Assembly: GCA_046349315.1 (NCBI GenBank) | Contig: JAXMCQ010000024.1 | Coordinates: 25,572 to 89,571 of the forward strand | DNA length: 64,000 nucleotides | Reading direction: 5' to 3' | Origin: JAEUMG01 sp046349315 | GTDB lineage: Bacteria; Pseudomonadota; Alphaproteobacteria; Rhizobiales; Aestuariivirgaceae | Part shown: in pieces, positions 43,901-52,116 of the stretch | How positions within the stretch are numbered: the stretch's first letter is position 1 | Layout: each line of letters opens with the position of its first letter | Translations under genes and position numbers: made by a program | Notes under the pieces: generated by a model | The model's database searches: none | What the model saw: the letters and a program-made list of their open reading frames with translations, nothing else | Told to the model about the DNA's origin: nothing

Positions 43901-46803
43901 GAAACCGAGATCAATCGCTCGGTCACCAGGCCTCCGGAGCCCTCGATATTGCCTGAAAGTGCCAGACCCGAATCCGCCATCTGGCGGGTGACGATCTCCG
44001 ACGTTTCCTTCAGATGCGCGGCGATGGTGCCGCTGGTGTTGACCAGGAGATCGTTGAGGTCAGATCCGGTATTGTTGAGCTGAACCGCGACACCCGACGC
44101 CGTTTCCTGGAGCCTCGAGAATACCGCGGTCGTTGCGTCCTCGACTTTGCCGGTGATGGCGCTGGTCGATGCGTTCATATGGCCGAAGAGGCGGGTGGCC
44201 GCCTCGTCGATGCGCCCGACCATCTGGGTCGAAACATCTCCCAGCACCGCGCTGAACCGCCCCGCCGTCTCATCGAGCTTGACGGTGACGAGCGAGGCCT
44301 GGTCGTTGATGACGCCGAACAAGCGCCCGGCGACGTCCTCGACCTTGCCGGTGATGTCGGATCCTGTGGCGCTGAACTCGCCGAGCACGCGCTGGCCGGT
44401 TGCATCGATATTGCCGATGAGATCGCCGCCGGTCTGGTCGAGCAAGGCGGAGAGGCGGTTGGCGGTTTCCTCGATGCCTGTGGCCATGCGGCCCGAGGCG
44501 GTATCGACGGTTGCGACGAAGCGATGCGCCGCGCCGTCCATATGGCCGGCGGAGGTCTCGACACCGGACAGAAGCCGCGCGGTGCTGGTATCCATGCGGT
44601 CGAGCACATGCTCGCTCGTCTCGTCGAGACGTTCGAGCGACTTCTGCATGCCGTCGGCGATCTGGCTGCCGGTGGCGTTGAGCCTTTCGATGACGCGCCC
44701 GGCGGCCGCATCCATCTGGCCGACCGACTGTTCCATGCCGTCGATGAACTGCATACCGGTCGTGCTGAAACGGTCGACGATGGCGCTGGCGGTCTGATCG
44801 ATCTGTTCGACCGACTTGTCCATGCCCTCGACGATCTGCGTGCCCGTGGTGTTGAGGCGCTCGATGACACGGATGGCCGCCTGGTCCATCTGGCCGACGG
44901 ATTGTTCCATGCCTTCGATGAACTGAATGCCGGTGGTGCTGAAACGATCGATGATGCGCTCGGCGGCGGCATCCATCTGCTCAACCGACTGGGCGAGGCC
45001 CGAGGTGACCTGGCTGCCGCTGTCGCCGAGCCGTTCGATGATGCGCATGGCAGCGACATCGACCTGGCTGACGGACTGTTCGAGACCGGTCACGACCTGC
45101 GTGCCGGTGTCGGTGAAGCGCTGGACGATGCGCTCGGCAATGCCATCGACCTCCTGCAACGAACTGTCGATCGTCGTGGCGAGGTGGCCGCCCATCTCGC
45201 TCAAATGATCGCTGATCCGTTCCGCAGCGATATGGAGGTGGCCGGTGATCTTGCTCTCGGCGGCCTCAATGCGCTCGGCGGCCGAGGCTGATGCCTCGGT
45301 CAGATGGCTGGCCAGGAGGCCTGCGGATTCATCGAGATTGGTGTGAATGGCCTTCGCGGTATCGTCGAGCTTGGAGTAGAGCCGATTGGTCGTTTCATCG
45401 ACACGGCTCGCCATCTGGGTTCCGGCCTGGTCGATATAGTTGACGAGTTCGGCGCGGGCGCGGGAAACCTTGTCGAAATAATCGGTCGCGACGTTGCTCA
45501 GGCCCTCGAGCACAAAGGCGCGCGAGGCTTCCAGGCGCTCGGATACTTCGGAGCCCGACTTGTCGAGCTGCGATGTCACTTCTTCGGTCGCGCTCTTCAG
45601 GTGATAGGCGACTTCGCCGCTGGTCGACTGCAGGACTTCGGTCAACTGGACGTTGGTCGACTTCAACTGCTCCATCGATGAGGCAGTGACGCGGTCGATG
45701 GTGCGCGTCAGATCGACGTTCAGAGTGCTCAACTCGTTCACGCTCGATTTGAGCAATTGAACGATGCTGCTTTCCATCCCCTCGATATTGCGCCCGAAGC
45801 TCTGGGTTTCGGTGTTGAGGCTCCCGGTCGCTTCCGCGAGGCTTTCGATCTGATCGGCGAGATGTTGCGAGAAGGTGCGCAATTCATTGACGAGCGCGCT
45901 CGACAGGCGCTCCATTTGCGTCGTCTGGCCGATGATCTCGTTGTTGACGCCCGAAGCATGGGACGCGATCTCGTCGATGGTGCGGGCAAGCTCGACGGCC
46001 GAATTCTTGAGGCCTTGCTCGAGCTGGCCGAGCGTCGCCTCGGCATGGCCGACGACGCTGCTGAGCGACTCAGTATTGGTCTCAAGCCGCGTGAGGAGGG
46101 GGCTTGCCTCGTTGCCGAGGATGACGCCCGCCTGCTGCAAGGCGGCGCGCTGGTTCTCAAGGCCGGCCAAAAGCGTACGGATGCGATCTTCATTGCCGCC
46201 GAAGGCGCGCTCGATCGCCGAGATTTCCTTATGAACGATGCCTTCAAGTTCGCCGGCGCGGTGAACGGCATGTTCGACACCGCCGACCAGAAGCTCGATT
46301 TCGGAGCGCACTGCCTGCGCGATCGTCGATAGTCCGTCGGCGGCGATCTCTTGCGGCTTCAATAGGCGCATGGCCGATTGCACCAGCGCTTCCGAGGCAT
46401 TGCGAAGCTGCTGGGCGCGCCACAGGAAATAGGCCGTCGTCCACACCAAGGCGATCGGCAGCAGGAGCACCGCAATGCTCATCAAAGTACGCTGCATGAA
46501 GGCCGGAGAGACGGAATCCGCCTGCGTCACCATCTCGGCGCCCGAGCCATAGAACCAGGCCGTTACCCAGATGCAGGAAATGACGAAGGCGACATAATAG
46601 GGCGTATAGGACGGGTGTTTGCGCAGGCCGGCGACGAGCGAGCTGGCAACCGGGTCGTTTTCATTGGCAGGACGGGTGCGTACCGGGCCCTCCGGCCGGC
46701 GTGCCACTTCAGGCTCTCTGCGGATTGCCGCCTCGGGTTGCTCGCCCTCACGCGCAGCGGCCCGCCGCTGCGACCGCCTCGTCTCACCCGTGTTATTCGC
46801 CAT
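40921..46803 (-). CDS. Giant membrane-anchored coiled-coil repeat protein (1960 residues)
   Basis: A 1960-residue protein. The N-terminal 70 residues are basic and disordered, then two membrane helices (about residues 75-100 and 110-135) leave both ends in the cytoplasm. From about 140 to 1750 it is almost entirely alpha-helical repeats. One run (about 540-780) has a 29-residue period built on S-V-x-Q-M-D-x-A-A-x-R-I-I-E-R; others (about 800-1200) have a 22-residue period (G-K-V-E-D-x-x-x-x-L-F). Apolipoprotein A1/A4/E-like profiles often hit such sequences. The last 120 residues form a conserved globular domain (R-Y-A-N-G-E-N-H-V-Y-M-L-N-L-Y). Similar very long proteins exist in other Hyphomicrobiales with no established function. 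Confidence 0.85.
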   Translation of the reverse strand: MANNTGETRRSQRRAAAREGEQPEAAIRREPEVARRPEGPVRTRPANENDPVASSLVAGLRKHPSYTPYYVAFVISCIWVTAWFYGSGAEMVTQADSVSPAFMQRTLMSIAVLLLPIALVWTTAYFLWRAQQLRNASEALVQSAMRLLKPQEIAADGLSTIAQAVRSEIELLVGGVEHAVHRAGELEGIVHKEISAIERAFGGNEDRIRTLLAGLENQRAALQQAGVILGNEASPLLTRLETNTESLSSVVGHAEATLGQLEQGLKNSAVELARTIDEIASHASGVNNEIIGQTTQMERLSSALVNELRTFSQHLADQIESLAEATGSLNTETQSFGRNIEGMESSIVQLLKSSVNELSTLNVDLTRTIDRVTASSMEQLKSTNVQLTEVLQSTSGEVAYHLKSATEEVTSQLDKSGSEVSERLEASRAFVLEGLSNVATDYFDKVSRARAELVNYIDQAGTQMASRVDETTNRLYSKLDDTAKAIHTNLDESAGLLASHLTEASASAAERIEAAESKITGHLHIAAERISDHLSEMGGHLATTIDSSLQEVDGIAERIVQRFTDTGTQVVTGLEQSVSQVDVAAMRIIERLGDSGSQVTSGLAQSVEQMDAAAERIIDRFSTTGIQFIEGMEQSVGQMDQAAIRVIERLNTTGTQIVEGMDKSVEQIDQTASAIVDRFSTTGMQFIDGMEQSVGQMDAAAGRVIERLNATGSQIADGMQKSLERLDETSEHVLDRMDTSTARLLSGVETSAGHMDGAAHRFVATVDTASGRMATGIEETANRLSALLDQTGGDLIGNIDATGQRVLGEFSATGSDITGKVEDVAGRLFGVINDQASLVTVKLDETAGRFSAVLGDVSTQMVGRIDEAATRLFGHMNASTSAITGKVEDATTAVFSRLQETASGVAVQLNNTGSDLNDLLVNTSGTIAAHLKETSEIVTRQMADSGLALSGNIEGSGGLVTERLISVSAEFIENVNRARDDLFTLLDRSSTEMTGKMEQTTHQLYGRLEQTSDKVTNDLDETARRLFSRLEETSNGVASELQSATLRISNHIDGTAGEVTDRVNTATDNLTQQLQSATHTLHSLLHDTTDKLSTGLEGATAELSTLFSDGTHELASKLDSTASRMTSQFADTASRMTEQIDRSATQITTQLEETGTRLFDTLDQSNTSMTERLDATAAEVADRLDKAGNTMFGRIDTTARDLGQRFDLATDLLERVTGEISGRLETTGANFSKVLDNASSSILGDLGRASEAFSEGLTDVRMQITGRFEQQTASLAETIDHAVRSLDTTADSTASRIVEHLEQAAGTIESASLSSSNQLLSQASQVAKDLVAAANHSSTTVSDRIGEAVTSIEAATNAAANLVLEQSRQSAASIEESTRNASSLIAADLRQAAAEIQTVTAGSAEIISARAVEASEEIDKAARSAGGLVSGRLDKAARDIETTASNSSNILVGRVEKIAKDFESSASGTASAIIGRIERTSREFESATLGTGKRFDDATQKFSKHVETASAFLADQLGSTATSLDDKLESVSMQLTGRLETTGARINERLEDVSGLVEKTIDRFNVDMDRMLHSREDMLSGLVTSLGKKAQEVDSMMRNYMGMIEDSLAAAETRSKDVGRHIASQYSTIASGLEQELSKVEKTSGAQVTEITRMLREQHDRTIATMNQMLAEAATGFQQTAQDMRVTAQQVVKDVDYVRAELKRAILDLPDETRANADAMRRVVADQITALNALADVVKRQTGVLDVSGPPQHGYASRDFSPGKSEGTGSAAQPSWTAGALRDFEERTARPATPRFESLAGNAGSSDLRGPPRELPRNLPPAPSATAKSIGLRDDTLVRNVPRETESLVQKLNAAARELVEAIEGSLPSDLENRYANGENHVYMLNLYENFSRRLEPSVRQRYRTERLVRGRVDSYIRLFERLLDTVSEAPRGDQLADACLASESGKLYVALAKTTGRIN

Positions 46804-47164
46804 GCCTGTTACTCACCGCATTATTATATCGTTTGCACGTCCGGCATTATGGACGCGGCGGCGTCAAACATCCACGGACAAACCTGCCCTGACGCCGAGT
46901 CCGGTGTCCGGCACAACGCCGGAGCCTCCACCAAGACCCCTCAGGGCATGCCCAATCCGCGGTTTCCGGCCGCTGTCGTCAACCTTATCCGAATGGTTCC
47001 GCCGCTTGAACCGCCCCTGTACCCGACAAGCTTAATTATTAAAGTTTTGGTTAAAATTGTGAAGCGGATTGAATCAGTTATGGGAGGGTTTCCTCCACCA
47101 TCTTTATTTACGATCGCCTAGCACCTCGGTCCTATTGTTGCGCCGCGAAGGTGAGAATCCCCAG
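46804..47164. promoter_or_regulatory. Divergent spacer between the giant coiled-coil gene and the Hpt gene
   Basis: A 361-base stretch without a supported gene. The part at 47031-47060 is strikingly AT-rich and contains three TTAA tetramers (47032-47035, 47039-47042, 47051-47054). The last two are 8 bp apart, close to but not equal to the TTAA-N7-TTAA pattern of CtrA sites. It probably carries the promoters of both flanking genes. Confidence 0.4.
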
Positions 47165-47542
47165 ATGCCGAAGCCCGCGCGTGAGCCCAAGACGCCACCG
47201 AAATCAGGCCGTAAGAGCTTGAAAGAATTCGATATTGAGGTTCTCCGCCGGTATACGTTCGAGGACGAGGCGCTCGAACGCGAATTGCTGGGCCTTTTCC
47301 GTGGCCAGCTGCCGATCCTCGTCACCCAGCTCGCAGACGCGAAGGGCCAGGATGCCTGGCGGCTCGCCGCTCATACCCTCAAAGGCTCGGCTCGCTCGGT
47401 CGGCGCGCCCGTTTTGGCCGAACTCGCCTTGGAACTGGAAAAGATCGGGTATCAGGAAGCCCCCCAAAGAGCCGAACTCGCCGCAAGGGTTAAGGTTGCC
47501 GTTGAGGCGTTTGAGCGTGCGGTTCAGAGATTTTACCGCTGA
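47165..47542 (+). CDS. Hpt (histidine phosphotransfer) domain protein
   Basis: A 125-residue protein, from ATG 47165 with GAAGGTGAG about 12-20 nt upstream; the longer frame from 47069 runs through the promoter region. After a basic 18-residue tail comes a four-helix Hpt domain with the phospho-acceptor histidine in A-A-H-T-L-K-G-S-A-R-S-V-G near residue 70. Such proteins relay phosphate between receiver domains. No kinase is adjacent. It is divergent from the giant coiled-coil gene and 72 bp upstream of the ferredoxin gene. Confidence 0.9.
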   Translation: MPKPAREPKTPPKSGRKSLKEFDIEVLRRYTFEDEALERELLGLFRGQLPILVTQLADAKGQDAWRLAAHTLKGSARSVGAPVLAELALELEKIGYQEAPQRAELAARVKVAVEAFERAVQRFYR

Positions 47543-47582
47543 CTTTGAGGCGGTTGTGTTTGCCGAAATGATCGCCTAAAAG

Positions 47583-47602
47583 CCGTTCGGAATTCCGAAC
47601 GG
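47583..47602. promoter_or_regulatory. Perfect 20-bp palindrome before the ferredoxin gene
   Basis: CCGTTCGGAATTCCGAACGG is a perfect palindrome without a spacer, 12 bases before the ferredoxin start and 40 after the Hpt stop. It could be an operator for a dimeric regulator or a hairpin in the message. No T-run follows. Confidence 0.45.
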
Positions 47603-47614
47603 ATCGGCGGGCGC

Positions 47615-47935
47615 ATGGTTAAAGTCACCTATATTCAGCATGATGGAACCGAACAGACGGCCGAGGGTACGCCCGGCATGTCGGTCATGGAGACGGCGGT
47701 CAAGAACCTGGTCCCCGGCATCGATGCTGATTGTGGCGGCGCCTGCGCCTGCGCCACGTGCCACGTCTATGTGGAGCCGGAGTGGCGCGACAAGGTGGGT
47801 GCCCGCAATCCCATGGAAGAGGACATGCTCGATTTTGCCTTCGACGTTCAGGATTCGAGCCGATTGTCCTGTCAGATTAAACTGACCAACGCATTGGACG
47901 GGTTGCGGGTCAAGGTCCCCGAAAAGCAGTTTTAA
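47615..47935 (+). CDS. [2Fe-2S] ferredoxin, adrenodoxin type
   Basis: A 106-residue ferredoxin. Cluster ligands are visible in C-G-G-A-C-A-C-A-T-C-H (C-x5-C-x2-C is met by the first, third and fourth cysteines) and the fourth ligand in L-S-C-Q-I. The acidic helix P-M-E-E-D-M-L-D-F-A is the partner-binding site of adrenodoxin/putidaredoxin types. It lies 20 bp upstream of a ferredoxin-NADP reductase, so the two form an NADPH-to-ferredoxin chain. The final acceptor (P450, Fe-S assembly or a dioxygenase) is not in the window. Confidence 0.93.
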   Translation: MVKVTYIQHDGTEQTAEGTPGMSVMETAVKNLVPGIDADCGGACACATCHVYVEPEWRDKVGARNPMEEDMLDFAFDVQDSSRLSCQIKLTNALDGLRVKVPEKQF

Positions 47936-47955
47936 GACTTCAGGAGCGATTTGCG

Positions 47956-48987
47956 ATGAGCGAGAAGGTGATTTCCACCGACGCGGTAATCATTGGCGCA
48001 GGGCCGTGCGGTCTCTTCGCGGTCTTCGAACTTGGTCTGCTCGACATCAAATCGCACGTCATCGACATTCTCGACCGCCCGGGCGGCCAGTGCGCCGAGC
48101 TTTATCCGGAAAAGCCGATCTATGACATTCCGGCCCTGCCGATCGTCACCGGGCATGAACTGACACAGCGCCTGCTCGAGCAGGTGAAGCCGTTCAATCC
48201 GCAGTATCATTTCAACCAGATGGTCACTGAGCTTCGAAAGGTCGAAGACGGGTTGTTCGAACTCAAGACCGATGGCGGCCTCGTCTTTAACGCGAAGGTC
48301 GTGGTGATCGCTGCGGGCGGCGGATCGTTCCAGCCCAAGAAACCGCCGATCCCGGGTATCGATGCCTATGAGGGCAAGTCGGTCTACTATTCGGTGAAGA
48401 AGATGGAAGCCTTCCGCGACCGCGACATTCTCATCGTCGGCGGTGGCGATTCAGCGCTCGACTGGACGCTCAATCTCCAGCCCTTGGCCCGCAGCATGAC
48501 GCTGCTGCATCGGCGCGATGATTTCCGCGCCGCGCCGGATAGTGTCAAGAAGATGCGTGAGTTGGTCTCGGCGGGCCAGATGCAGTTCAAGCTCGGCCAG
48601 GTCACCGGACTTAAAGGCGCTGACGGTGCGCTCGAAGCGGCTGTCGTGAAGGGCAATGACGGTGCTGCCTATGAAATCGGCTGCAATGCCTTGCTGCCGT
48701 TCTTTGGTTTGACGATGAAGCTCGGACCGGTCGCCGATTGGGGGCTCAATCTCCACGAGAACCTGATCCCCGTCGATACGGCGAAGTTCGAAACATCCGC
48801 CCCCGGAATTTTCGCGATCGGCGACATCAACACCTACCCGGGGAAGCTCAAGCTCATCCTGTCAGGCTTCCACGAGGCCGCACTGATGGCGCAGGAAGCG
48901 TTCCACCACATCCACCCGGGCGAGCGATTGCTGTTTCAGTACACAACATCGAGCTCGAGCCTGCAGAAAAAGCTTGGGGTTGCGTAG
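47956..48987 (+). CDS. Ferredoxin--NADP reductase, thioredoxin-reductase-like type
   Basis: A 343-residue flavoprotein of the YumC-like FNR class. It has FAD loop G-A-G-P-C-G near residue 14, NADPH loop G-G-G-D-S-A near residue 163 and C-terminal FAD motif G-I-F-A-I-G-D-I. It lacks the CxxC pair of thioredoxin reductases at the expected position and has the extended C-terminal tail (S-S-S-S-L-Q-K-K-L) typical of this FNR type. AGGAGCG lies before the ATG. It would pass electrons from NADPH to the ferredoxin encoded just upstream. Confidence 0.93.
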   Translation: MSEKVISTDAVIIGAGPCGLFAVFELGLLDIKSHVIDILDRPGGQCAELYPEKPIYDIPALPIVTGHELTQRLLEQVKPFNPQYHFNQMVTELRKVEDGLFELKTDGGLVFNAKVVVIAAGGGSFQPKKPPIPGIDAYEGKSVYYSVKKMEAFRDRDILIVGGGDSALDWTLNLQPLARSMTLLHRRDDFRAAPDSVKKMRELVSAGQMQFKLGQVTGLKGADGALEAAVVKGNDGAAYEIGCNALLPFFGLTMKLGPVADWGLNLHENLIPVDTAKFETSAPGIFAIGDINTYPGKLKLILSGFHEAALMAQEAFHHIHPGERLLFQYTTSSSSLQKKLGVA

Positions 48988-48998
48988 TTCTCCCCCAC

Positions 48999-49097
48999 TT
49001 GTCATCCCCGGACTTGTTCCGGGGATCCGTTGTGCCGATCCTCTGAAGGCGGAGCTTTTTCTCCGGTGGATTGCCGGAACAAGTCCGGCGATGACAA
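48999..49097. repeat. Palindromic intergenic element (GTCATCCCCGGA type)
   Basis: It runs from ttgtcatccccggacttgtt to gtccggcgatgacaa. Each end forms a hairpin (tccccggacttgttccgggga; ttgccggaacaagtccggcga) and the ends mirror each other. It lies between the convergent reductase and antiporter genes, in the same setting as its relative at 17279-17377. Confidence 0.65.
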
Positions 49098-49136
49098 AGT
49101 GTTGAACGCCGCGCCCTTACTCGTATCGCCTGCCAC

Positions 49137-50942
49137 CTACTCCGTCGCCTTTACCGAGCGCGAGCGGCGTGAACGCAATTGCTTGCGCAGTTCCTCGCGC
49201 CGGTTGGGACGGCCGAGCAGCTTCCTGAAGCCGTCGCGGCGTTCATGAACCGATGCGATCGCCAGGCCCATCGCGATGCCGGATTCAACGAGTACCGCTT
49301 CGCCCAATTGCAGTGCTGCCTCGATGGTTTCGGGAACAGCTTCGGTGACGCCTAATTGATAGAGATGCATCGCATGCTTCTCGTCGCGGGCACGCGCGAT
49401 GATCTTGAGATCGGCGCGTTCGCGTCTCGCGGTTTGCAGGATGGCGTCGGCCTTTGACGGCGCATTGACGGTAATGGCCAGTGCCTTGGCTTCGGCAATG
49501 CCGCAGCGCCGCAAGAATTCCGGCCGCGAAGCATCGCCAAAATAGATCGGCGTGCCATGCTTCAGCTCCGCCGCGACGATATCGGCGTCGGATTCAACGG
49601 CGATAAAACGAATCTGGCTTTCCTGGAGCATGGAGCCGATGAGTTTGCCGACCCTGCCATATCCAACGATGATCACGCGGTCCTTGCCGTCGCCCGGCGG
49701 AGGCTCGAGTGCAGCCGCCGGCAAAACGCCCTTGCCGACCAATCGGCGCGTCATGCGCTTGCCGACGCGGGCAAAAATAGGAATCGCCATCATGGAGATC
49801 GACACCACGATCAGGGCCGTCTCGTTGGCGATCGGGGTGAGCAGACCAGAAGCCTGCGCCGCGGCGAGGATCGCAAAGGCAAATTCCCCGCCCGGGCCAA
49901 GGAGCAGTGCGGTCTCCAGCATCGCGCTGGGAGAAATACCCATAACGGCGCCGGAGGCGATCATGATGACCGACTTCACCAGGATGAGGCAGACCGCGAG
50001 ACTAACGATGATAAGGGGGTTGGCGATAACCTCGGCCAGATCGATACCCATGCCGACCAGCATGAAGAAGGCGCCGAGCATCAGTCCCTTGAAGGGTTCG
50101 ATGATCGCTTCGACCTCGCGGCGGAATTCCGTTTCAGCGAGGAGCAGGCCGGCGATGAAGGCGCCGAGCGCCATCGACAGACCTGCGAGGCTGGCGACAA
50201 AACCGGTCCCGACGGCGATCAGCAAGGTGGCCGCGAGGAAGAGGTCGGGGCTTCTTGCCTGGGCCACCATGCGCAGGAGAGGACGCATCGCATAACGTCC
50301 GACCACGACGATGATCGCCAGAGCGGCTGCGGCTTGGATAATCGCCTGAAAAACTCCGGTAACGACCGCCCCGTTCTGGCGCGCGCTCAGGACGCTGACC
50401 ATCATCAAGATCGGCACGACGGCCAGATCCTGGAACAGCAGGATTGAAAAGGCCTTGCGGCCGGTCGAGCTCCCCAAACGCTTATCGTCCGATAAAATCT
50501 GGATGATGATGGCGGTCGAGGAAAGCGACAGTGCGGCGCCGATCACCGCGGATTCCGCCGGGGCGAGGCCAAGGGCGTAGAGAATACCGCCCAGCGCGAT
50601 GCTCGATAGCACCACCTGCAGGGCGCCAAGGCCGAAAACATAGCGCCTCAACGTGACAAGCCGTTCGAAGGAAAGCTCAATTCCGATCATGAACAGCAGA
50701 AAGACGACGCCCAATTCGGCGAGCGCGTTGATCTCATCGCGCTGGGTGAGAGTGAGGTAGTTGAGCCAGGGATAAGTTTGCGCAAGCTGGCCCAGCACGC
50801 TTGGGCCGATCAGGATCCCGACGATCAAAAAGCCGAGGACGGAGCTGATCCCGAGCTTGCGGAACACCGGGATGATGACGCCCGCCGCAACCAGGATCAC
50901 GAGGATTTCTTTGTATGAACTGAGGTCGACAGAACCTTCCAC
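49137..50942 (-). CDS. CPA2 family monovalent cation:proton antiporter (KefB/C-like)
   Basis: A 601-residue inner-membrane antiporter starting with GTG. About twelve membrane helices fill the first 390 residues, with the exchanger motif A-L-S-L-S-S-T-A-I and L-L-F-Q-D-L-A-V-V-P. The cytosolic RCK/TrkA-N domain (about 415-530) opens with V-I-V-G-Y-G-R-V-G-K, a nucleotide-binding loop. The basic tail (R-R-E-E-L-R-K-Q-L-R-S-R-R-S-R-S) resembles that of KefB/KefC. It probably exchanges K+ or Na+ for H+ in pH or electrophile defence. Whether glutathione conjugates gate it cannot be read. Confidence 0.92.
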   Translation of the reverse strand: MEGSVDLSSYKEILVILVAAGVIIPVFRKLGISSVLGFLIVGILIGPSVLGQLAQTYPWLNYLTLTQRDEINALAELGVVFLLFMIGIELSFERLVTLRRYVFGLGALQVVLSSIALGGILYALGLAPAESAVIGAALSLSSTAIIIQILSDDKRLGSSTGRKAFSILLFQDLAVVPILMMVSVLSARQNGAVVTGVFQAIIQAAAALAIIVVVGRYAMRPLLRMVAQARSPDLFLAATLLIAVGTGFVASLAGLSMALGAFIAGLLLAETEFRREVEAIIEPFKGLMLGAFFMLVGMGIDLAEVIANPLIIVSLAVCLILVKSVIMIASGAVMGISPSAMLETALLLGPGGEFAFAILAAAQASGLLTPIANETALIVVSISMMAIPIFARVGKRMTRRLVGKGVLPAAALEPPPGDGKDRVIIVGYGRVGKLIGSMLQESQIRFIAVESDADIVAAELKHGTPIYFGDASRPEFLRRCGIAEAKALAITVNAPSKADAILQTARRERADLKIIARARDEKHAMHLYQLGVTEAVPETIEAALQLGEAVLVESGIAMGLAIASVHERRDGFRKLLGRPNRREELRKQLRSRRSRSVKATE

Positions 50943-51018
50943 GATTCCTCGCTGCTTGCCCGCTCACCGCAGTGTGTGCCATGGCACCCATACGTCAAAG
51001 AGAATTTGCGAGGGAACT

Positions 51019-52116
51019 ATGTCAGCGAACGCTCAACCAACTCGGGCGCGGAGTCTCGGATTGCCGATGCCGGGCATGCCCTGTCCCTTCAATGCGATCA
51101 CCGACGTTGCCGGAGTGGAAGTCGGCGTGACGACGCTGATTTCAGGCGAGGGCAAGCTTGTTGTGGGCAAGGGGCCGGTAAGGACCGGCGTGACCGCCAT
51201 CCTGCCGCGCGGCCGGAAAGCGCTGAACGTGCCGTGTGCGGCCGGATTCTACGCTCTCAATGGCAACGGCGAGATGACGGGCACGATCTGGATCGAAGAA
51301 TCGGGCGAATTGCAGACGCCGATCACCATCACCAACACGCATTCCTGCGGTGTCGCGCGCGACGCGACATTGCAGTGGATGGTGAAACAGCAGATGGGCT
51401 CGGTGCAGGATTGGGGATTGCCGGTCGCGGCGGAGACGTATGACGGCGACCTCAACGATATCAATGGCTTCCACCTGAAGGCTGAACATGTTTTGGAAGC
51501 CTTCGACAAGGCTGCGAGCGGTCCGGTCGCGCTCGGAAGTGTCGGCGGCGGCACCGGCATGATCTGTTATGATTTCAAAGGCGGGAATGGCACGGCCTCG
51601 CGCCGTGTAACGATTGCGGGCGAGACCTGGACGGTCGGCGCCTTCGTGCAATCGAATTTCGGCTTGAGACCGCAATTTTCGGTACTCGGCGTGCCGGTCG
51701 GCAAGCATCTTTCGGGTGGCGAATTGCGCGGCAAGCCCGCCGGGTCGATCATCGTGATCATCGCAACCGACGCACCGCTGATGGCGCACCAATTGAAAAG
51801 ATTGGCGCGGCGCGTGCCGCTCGGCATGGCGCGCACGGGGGCCATCGGACATGACAGTTCGGGCGATATTTTTCTCGCATTTTCAACCGCAAATGCCGCT
51901 GAATTGACGAAACCGCGCGGCGAAATGCGCGATATGCGGGCGCTCGCAAATGCCGATCTCAACGGCCTCTTCGAAGCGACGATCGAGACGACGGAGGAAG
52001 CGATCCTCGATTCCATGATTGCCAATCAGACCATGGTGGGGCGCGACGGCAACACGTCAATCGCGCTGCCGCAAGCGCAGTTGCTTGATGTCATGCGCAA
52101 ATACGGCCGGCTCTAG
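51019..52116 (+). CDS. P1 family peptidase (DmpA/beta-peptidyl aminopeptidase type)
   Basis: A 365-residue Ntn-hydrolase-like aminopeptidase of family P1/S58. The start at 51019 has GAGGGAA upstream; the frame to 50857 is not supported. Typical stretches are N-A-I-T-D-V-A-G-V-E-V-G at the N-terminus, T-N-T-H-S-C-G-V-A-R-D and G-S-V-G-G-G-T-G-M. The self-cleavage region is G-H-D-S-S-G-D-I, where the nucleophile of the mature beta chain would be a serine. These enzymes release N-terminal D- or L-residues, including beta-amino acids. The final 4 bp overlap the convergent MBL-fold gene. Confidence 0.9.
   Translation: MSANAQPTRARSLGLPMPGMPCPFNAITDVAGVEVGVTTLISGEGKLVVGKGPVRTGVTAILPRGRKALNVPCAAGFYALNGNGEMTGTIWIEESGELQTPITITNTHSCGVARDATLQWMVKQQMGSVQDWGLPVAAETYDGDLNDINGFHLKAEHVLEAFDKAASGPVALGSVGGGTGMICYDFKGGNGTASRRVTIAGETWTVGAFVQSNFGLRPQFSVLGVPVGKHLSGGELRGKPAGSIIVIIATDAPLMAHQLKRLARRVPLGMARTGAIGHDSSGDIFLAFSTANAAELTKPRGEMRDMRALANADLNGLFEATIETTEEAILDSMIANQTMVGRDGNTSIALPQAQLLDVMRKYGRL

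Noticed and set aside
43000..45300. Resemblance of the giant protein's repeats to methyl-accepting chemotaxis protein helices
   Set aside because: No conserved hairpin tip sequence of MCP signalling domains and no HAMP domain is visible; the similarity is only of heptad/hendecad helices.
40977..46280. Many long plus-strand open frames opposite the giant coiled-coil gene (up to 432 codons)
   Set aside because: They mirror the low-complexity, GC-rich repeats of the minus-strand gene. Their translations are rich in Arg, Ser and Pro or in repeated shadow patterns, with no recognisable family.
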